DNA from: Gallionellales bacterium UBA7399 | GTDB taxonomy: Bacteria > Pseudomonadota > Gammaproteobacteria > Burkholderiales > Gallionellaceae | Reading direction: 5' to 3' | Assembly: GCA_002470125.1 (NCBI GenBank) | Contig: DKNB01000033.1 | Span: 199-6,274 of the forward strand | DNA length: 6,076 nucleotides | In this document: piece by piece, positions 1-6,076 of the stretch | Layout of the letters: every line of letters starts with the position of its first letter | Position numbering within the stretch: the stretch's first letter is position 1 | The notes under the pieces: generated by a model | Told to the model about the DNA's origin: nothing | What the model saw: only the letters and a program-made list of their open reading frames with translations | The model's database searches: none | Translations under genes and position numbers: made by a program

Positions 1-812
1 TGTTCGTGGTGGATCAACGTCAGACGGTTATCGTTCTTCAGCTCGGTGAGATGGTGGGGGTTAAAACCACACCAGGACTCTATTTCAAAATTCCACTCGT
101 ACAGAATGTACGTTACTTCGACTCGCGCATCTTAACCTTGGACAGCGTAGAGCCTGAGCGCTTCATCACAGCAGAGAAGAAAAATATCATGGTTGACTCC
201 TTCGTGAAGTGGCGTATTGCCGATGTAAAGCAATACTACATCAGCGTGGGCGGGGACGAGATCCGCGCAAAGACTCGCCTAATGCAGACGGTCAACTCGA
301 GCATGCGCGAAGAGTTTGGCAAGCGTACCATCAACGAAGTAGTGTCTGGTGAGCGCGATAAGATTATGAAAGCACTAAGCCAAAAGGCTGATCTAGATGC
401 TCGCAAGATTGGGGTGCAAGTACTGGACGTACGACTAAAGAGAGTTGACTTCCCAACGGAAATTAGCGAGTCGGTGTACCGTCGAATGGACGCAGAGCGT
501 AAACGTGTTGCCAACGAGCTTCGTGCAACCGGTAATGCAGAGAGCGAGAAGATTCGAGCTGATGCCGATCGCCAGAGGGAGGTAACGCTTGCCGATGCAT
601 ATCGTGACGCACAAAAAATAAAGGGTAAGGGTGATGCTAAGGCGTCTGCCATCTATGCCGCTGCGTTTGGACGAAACACTGAGTTCTATGCATTCTATCG
701 CAGCATGGATGCATACAAGCAGAGCTTCAAGAACAAAAGTGATGTTATGGTGGTTGACCCCAGTTCCTCATTCTTCAAATACCTCAAGGGCTCCAGCAAG
801 GCCACTAAATAG
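1..812 (+). CDS. hflC: HflC, FtsH protease modulator (5'-truncated by window edge)
   Basis: HflC is an SPFH/band 7 inner-membrane protein. In E. coli it pairs with HflK to form a large periplasmic assembly around the AAA protease FtsH and modulates its degradation of membrane and regulatory proteins. The reading frame is open to the left edge: the residues FVVDQRQ match the stretch directly after the N-terminal membrane anchor in HflC proteins, so only the anchor (about 20 residues) is missing, and the GTG at 6 is not the real start. The band 7 domain follows (GLYFKIP, RFITAEKKN, VDSFVKWRI). Next comes the charged helical region expected to form coiled coil (RMDAERKRVANELRATG, about 480-540, then the Ala/Glu/Lys/Arg-rich stretch to about 660). 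The C-terminal signature FYAFYRSMDAYKQSF and SDVMVVDPSSSFFKYL is typical of the family. hflK is expected just upstream, outside the window. The extra mid-protein segment of E. coli HflC is absent, as I recall for betaproteobacterial homologues. Identity is near certain. Confidence 0.97.
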   Translation, partial: FVVDQRQTVIVLQLGEMVGVKTTPGLYFKIPLVQNVRYFDSRILTLDSVEPERFITAEKKNIMVDSFVKWRIADVKQYYISVGGDEIRAKTRLMQTVNSSMREEFGKRTINEVVSGERDKIMKALSQKADLDARKIGVQVLDVRLKRVDFPTEISESVYRRMDAERKRVANELRATGNAESEKIRADADRQREVTLADAYRDAQKIKGKGDAKASAIYAAAFGRNTEFYAFYRSMDAYKQSFKNKSDVMVVDPSSSFFKYLKGSSKATK

Positions 813-814
813 TC

Positions 815-822
815 AAAAGGGA
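815..822 (+). promoter_or_regulatory. Ribosome binding site of the DUF2065 gene
   Basis: AAAAGGGA lies 6 nt before the ATG at 829, just after the hflC stop codon. It fixes the start of this small gene, whose frame otherwise stays open far back into hflC. The core AGGGA and the 6-nt spacing are the same as at purA. Confidence 0.75.
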
Positions 823-828
823 TGGCGT

Positions 829-1013
829 ATGCTGATTTATTGGTTTACTGGATTGGCACTGATGCTGGTCATTGAGGGTATCACGCCATTTTTATTTCCA
901 ACCCTGTGGCGCGAGACACTCCGTAAATTAACGCTACTCTCAGACGGACAAATTCGTTCACTGGGTATCACGGCCATGATATCTGGGTTACTAGTACTGT
1001 ATTGGATTAAATA

Positions 1014-1014
<1 letters not shown>
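829..1014 (+). CDS. DUF2065 family small membrane protein (YjeT-like)
   Basis: This is a 61-residue protein of the DUF2065 family, to which E. coli YjeT belongs; its molecular function is not established. Two hydrophobic helices are visible, about residues 3-23 and 44-60, joined by a short polar, partly basic loop, so it should be an inner-membrane hairpin. The family's conserved segment EGITPFLFPTLWR lies at residues 16-28 (compare EGLGPMLYPKAWK in YjeT). The start is the ATG at 829, preceded by AGGGA with 6 nt spacing. The frame is open further upstream into hflC, but that extension is not hydrophobic and does not resemble the family. The gene starts 16 nt after hflC and its stop overlaps the hisZ start. 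This position between hflC and hisZ/purA is conserved, which hints at a link with HflKC or FtsH, but that is only inference. Confidence 0.92.
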
Positions 1015-3534
<2,520 letters not shown>

Positions 3535-3576
3535 GTTACCACTAATGCTACAGTAAACGCATCAGAAAAGGCGTCC
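3535..3576. other. Convergent junction between purA and the FHA gene
   Basis: The 42 nt between the two stop codons hold only a weak inverted repeat, ATGC at 3545-3548 against GCAT at 3559-3562, with a 10-nt loop and no adjacent T run on the plus strand. This is too weak for an intrinsic terminator. The two opposing transcripts probably end by Rho or overlap. Confidence 0.45.
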
Positions 3577-4533
3577 CTAGTGACCAGCCTTGTCGTCAAC
3601 CTTACGCTTTAAAAGCTCCTGCGTCTGTTCAAAGAAGGTTGCGGGCTTAATCCCCGGAACCGCCAAAAATATTCCTGGCTTAAGTACGGTATTGTAGTTT
3701 TGTTTGGCGTAGGCATCTGGATCAAGCTCACGGTCCGCCCATATCCAACCAGCCACTCCTATCGACAGCATTAGCACGGTCATAAGGCGTGATCGACGTG
3801 TTACCCGTGTAATAAATCCCATCTGAAAATAAAGCATTCCCATAAGGGAGCCTAGGGTAACGACTATCTTGGCAATATCGGTACCAGACAAGTCGAAGGC
3901 GAAGAACGTGTACTCAACGACGGCCTCTCCTACGCACATCACAACAAACGCGAGGCTAACCAATGTCACATGAGCGGCCAAATGAGTCGCCCCAGTAAAC
4001 ACACGATTAATTACTGCGCTAACAATAACCACGCCCACAAGTCCCAGGCTCGTTGTGCCGACGCCGTAGAACATTTGCTTAATCGCATCCTGAGTCGCCG
4101 TCTCAAATATCTCCGCAATGACCACCAATAAAAAAATTAATAGTGCCAGCACCGCGCTAGTCGTAGAGTTTAAGCGGTCAGGAAGCGAGCTATGGTGCAT
4201 CGGCAACGTCTCTTGCACTGCGTCATAACAAGAGCGGATGCGTATTCGTGTCCGACCAAGACATAGCACATCATTCGGTAGAACCATCCCGGACACAAAG
4301 GGAGTACCAAGGCTGAGGTGTTTTGTACCATTAACCGACTCAAGATCGTTGACCAATACACCCTCAGGCTCAATTTCCTCGATCTCGAGGTGGGTTGTAT
4401 CTATGTAGGGGTCATCTATCAGCACATCAGAATCGTAACCTCGCCCGATATAGCATGGTAGTTCTGTGACCGCGTGACGAGCCAACACCTCGCCATTTCG
4501 TTTCAGTACCTCAACGTAAGCTAGGGTACCCAT
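3577..4533 (-). CDS. FHA-domain protein with five predicted membrane helices
   Basis: FHA domains usually bind phosphothreonine peptides; the partner here is unknown. The 318-residue protein has an N-terminal FHA domain (about residues 5-100): IGR at 29-31, DSDVLIDDPYIDTTHLEI at 34-51, and NDLESVNGT at 62-70. The GR arginine (R31), His48 and the NGT are kept, but the usual Ser-Arg before the histidine reads Asp45-Thr46. A linker (101-122) leads to hydrophobic segments at about 126-143, 160-178, 186-206, 220-241 and 250-266, then a polar tail to 318. The basic stretch TRVTRRSR (242-249) between helices 4 and 5 suggests a cytoplasmic N-terminus and a periplasmic tail. I chose the ATG at 4533 because GGAG lies 8 nt upstream and the domain begins directly after it; an earlier in-frame ATG at 4581 would add 16 residues overlapping the protease gene. 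The start overlaps the protease stop by 13 nt, so the two genes are probably co-translated. It is not a known named protein. Confidence 0.85.
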   Translation of the reverse strand: MGTLAYVEVLKRNGEVLARHAVTELPCYIGRGYDSDVLIDDPYIDTTHLEIEEIEPEGVLVNDLESVNGTKHLSLGTPFVSGMVLPNDVLCLGRTRIRIRSCYDAVQETLPMHHSSLPDRLNSTTSAVLALLIFLLVVIAEIFETATQDAIKQMFYGVGTTSLGLVGVVIVSAVINRVFTGATHLAAHVTLVSLAFVVMCVGEAVVEYTFFAFDLSGTDIAKIVVTLGSLMGMLYFQMGFITRVTRRSRLMTVLMLSIGVAGWIWADRELDPDAYAKQNYNTVLKPGIFLAVPGIKPATFFEQTQELLKRKVDDKAGH

Positions 4534-5837
4534 GCAATTGACTCCATATAGTGCTGGGCAACACGCATGGCATCTTTCCATGGGAATCCAAGCATGGTCA
4601 GCTTGCTGAGCAGCGCCTCATTTTTGCCATCGACCGTGGTTAGTTTAAGTATGACGTCATACATGCCAGGGAACTGTAAGTATCGCCTAGTACAGAGCAC
4701 GGCACGTGCACGCGTTCCCTTTAATGCAACAATACGATCACTACACTCATAGGGGCCAAGATGCTTTCGATCGACATCCTTATCGATCTTGTGCTCAAAG
4801 CGAGTTGACTGCAGGTAAGCAAATCGAGTTACCCCAAGTTTGTCGCTACGCAAAATTCGATTGAAGTACTTAACTCGCCCCATCATTAGCTGCTCATTAA
4901 TGTAGACGTCTGAATTTGAATCGCACTGGTGATCATCTATCTCGTAGCGCCACTCAGGCTCCCGCATGGGCGACGACCAGCACTCAACCCCGATGCTTCC
5001 CATGTCCTGTACACGAAAGTTCCCCAACACTTTGACGCCAGTCGAATTAAATAACAGACGAGCGCTAATTGCTTCCGCCTGGATCTGTAACTGCCGTGCA
5101 ATCTCGGTCTTAAATCCTGATGCAGGCAAGGGGGCGGTCTCGTAACTGCGTAGCAGCTCCTCCCCAAAGCGGGACGGCACCACGAAGCTTACCAACTGCC
5201 CATCCAGGCGTCTCGCCACGTTAACACCAAAAACATGGCCGTCTGCGGTAACGGTTGGACCACCACTCATGCCAGAGTTAATTGCTGTCGTCATGTGAAA
5301 GTGGGGCTGGTAATGATTTTCTGAGAGTCCATTATAGGTACCCTCAACCACGGTCAAGCCCTGACTTAATGGGTAACCGAGTGAGTACCCACGATCCCCC
5401 TTGGCTAAAGTGCCCTTGAAAAAACTCAGGGGCGGCAACCTGGCCCCTGACAAACGAACCAGCGCCAGATCATGAATGACATCAATGGCGACAACCTCCA
5501 TATTGCCACGCTGCCCTCCTGGTGCCTGGTACTCGAGTAAATAAAGGTCTGGTTCTAGGACTGCGTTACCAACAACGTGATAGTTGGTAAGCACTAGCCC
5601 GTCATGACTCACGACAAACCCGGTGCCGGTTGCCGCATTTCCCCCGCCGCCTCGTGGGTGCAACTCGATCTGCAGCACTCGAGACTGGAGGTCCTTAAAG
5701 ATACGATTAGCAATATTTGATTGGGCGGAAGCACTCTCTGCTGCGTCCGCCAGGTTAATCAGGGCAGTCGATGAGCCCATAATCAGGCCCATGGCCAAAG
5801 CGGCTCGTACGAGGTGTTTCCTAAGGTCTGTACTCAT
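4521..5837 (-). CDS. Secreted trypsin-like serine protease with long C-terminal extension
   Basis: This 438-residue protein looks like an exported S1-family (trypsin_2/HtrA-like) endopeptidase. A signal peptide is visible: basic MSTDLRKHLVR, a hydrophobic core, and a likely cleavage after ADA (residue 32), so the mature enzyme should be periplasmic or envelope-associated. The catalytic triad can be read directly: His87 in LTNYHVV, Asp123 in IHDLALVRL, and Ser191 in NSGMSGGP; GTGFVVSHDGLVLTNYHVV is typical of bacterial trypsin-like proteases. The protease fold ends near residue 228. There is no PDZ domain. Residues of about 235-438 match no domain I recognise and hold the protein's only four cysteines (286, 305, 365, 382), which could form disulfides in the periplasm. 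The ATG at 5837 has only a weak site (TGAG, 7 nt upstream), but the signal peptide supports it. The gene follows the Sel1-repeat gene by 37 nt and overlaps the FHA gene. The substrate is unknown; HtrA/Deg quality control is an alternative role but is weakened by the missing PDZ. Confidence 0.9.
   Translation of the reverse strand: MSTDLRKHLVRAALAMGLIMGSSTALINLADAAESASAQSNIANRIFKDLQSRVLQIELHPRGGGGNAATGTGFVVSHDGLVLTNYHVVGNAVLEPDLYLLEYQAPGGQRGNMEVVAIDVIHDLALVRLSGARLPPLSFFKGTLAKGDRGYSLGYPLSQGLTVVEGTYNGLSENHYQPHFHMTTAINSGMSGGPTVTADGHVFGVNVARRLDGQLVSFVVPSRFGEELLRSYETAPLPASGFKTEIARQLQIQAEAISARLLFNSTGVKVLGNFRVQDMGSIGVECWSSPMREPEWRYEIDDHQCDSNSDVYINEQLMMGRVKYFNRILRSDKLGVTRFAYLQSTRFEHKIDKDVDRKHLGPYECSDRIVALKGTRARAVLCTRRYLQFPGMYDVILKLTTVDGKNEALLSKLTMLGFPWKDAMRVAQHYMESIAWVP
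4542..4545 (-). promoter_or_regulatory. Ribosome binding site of the FHA-domain gene
   Basis: On the minus strand GGAG is followed by 8 nt and the ATG at 4533. It lies inside the last codons of the protease gene and supports this start over the upstream in-frame ATG at 4581. Ribosomes finishing the protease would terminate close to it, which suits translational coupling. Confidence 0.65.
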
Positions 5838-5874
5838 AGCAATACTCAGGTGATCTACATTAACCGTGTGTGCC

Positions 5875-6076
5875 TTAAGTGCACGCCTGTAATTTTTTAT
5901 GTTGGCACTCTCGAATCATCTTCTGTGCTTCCAAAATTTGTTGTGACGTCATATTTTTTTCGGCGAGCTCGCGAACTTTCTTGGCATTCGTGTGGCCAGA
6001 TGCGGCGGAGAGACTCCACCAGGTGTACGCACGAACATGATTTTGCGCCCCGCCCTGCCCCTCATCGTACATCACC
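5875..6076 (-). CDS. Sel1-repeat (TPR-like) protein, C-terminal end only
   Basis: Only the last 66 or so codons are in the window; the frame runs off the right edge, so the true start lies outside. The visible part holds most of one Sel1 repeat: VMYDEGQGGAQNHVRAYTWW followed by SLSAASGHTNAKK, fitting the pattern G-x-Y-x-x-G-x-G ... A-x-x-W-x-x-x-A-A-x-x-G-x-x-x-A. After it comes the usual end of such proteins, RELAEKNMTSQQILEAQKMIRE, and a short tail with two cysteines. The codon at 6073-6075 is GTG and is an internal valine, not a start. Sel1 repeats form helical solenoids that mediate protein-protein contacts; many such proteins are exported, but the N-terminus is not visible here. It lies 37 nt upstream of the protease gene on the same strand and is probably in the same operon. 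Confidence 0.88.
   Translation of the reverse strand, partial: VMYDEGQGGAQNHVRAYTWWSLSAASGHTNAKKVRELAEKNMTSQQILEAQKMIRECQHKKLQACT

Noticed and set aside
6..8. GTG at the left edge as the start of hflC
   Set aside because: The frame is open to the window edge and the residues match an internal part of HflC just after its membrane anchor; a start here would remove the anchor.
236..652. 138-codon minus-strand open frame opposite hflC
   Set aside because: Ser/Arg-rich composition typical of an antisense shadow of a well-supported gene; no recognisable domain.
631..828. Upstream extension of the DUF2065 reading frame into hflC
   Set aside because: It is the out-of-frame shadow of the hflC end; the family length, helix pattern and ribosome site all support the ATG at 829.
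3545..3562. Inverted repeat ATGC...GCAT as a terminator
   Set aside because: Only a 4-bp stem with a 10-nt loop and no following T run; too weak to call.
5623..5853. 76-codon plus-strand open frame opposite the protease start
   Set aside because: Antisense to the signal peptide and early protease; its apparent content only mirrors that sequence.

Overview
The window looks like chromosomal DNA from a proteobacterium, most likely a betaproteobacterium. It carries the order hflC - DUF2065 - hisZ - purA, which is conserved in Beta- and some Gammaproteobacteria (for example Pseudomonas). From memory, the HflC wording (FVVDQRQ, YFDSRILTLD, SVGGDE.RA.TRL, RMDAERKRVANELR) is closest to betaproteobacterial HflC, and it lacks the extra segment found in E. 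coli HflC. Base composition is moderate and even. I see no insertion sequences, RNA genes, CRISPR arrays or other signs of mobile DNA.

Left part, plus strand (1-3534): the 3' end of hflC, a 61-codon DUF2065 membrane-protein gene, hisZ and purA. The first three are very tightly packed (16 nt, then a TAATG stop/start overlap). purA follows after a 58-nt AT-rich spacer. These are housekeeping functions: control of the FtsH membrane protease (HflC), regulation of the first step of histidine synthesis (HisZ with a short-form HisG encoded elsewhere), and the first committed step from IMP to AMP (PurA). The cluster is probably one transcript, although a separate purA promoter in the spacer cannot be excluded.

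Right part, minus strand (3577-6076): reading leftwards, the 3' end of a Sel1-repeat gene, a secreted trypsin-like serine protease with a long unassigned C-terminal region, and an FHA-domain protein with five predicted membrane helices. The gaps are 37 nt and then a 13-nt overlap, so this looks like one operon. It converges on purA with only 42 nt between the stop codons.

The left part is ordinary and well understood. The right part is the less described one: a Sel1 protein, a periplasmic protease and an FHA membrane protein whose phosphothreonine-binding site is altered at two key positions. I do not recognise it as a named system. A plausible but unproven reading is an envelope-associated signalling or quality-control module, with the FHA domain in the cytoplasm and the protease outside the inner membrane.
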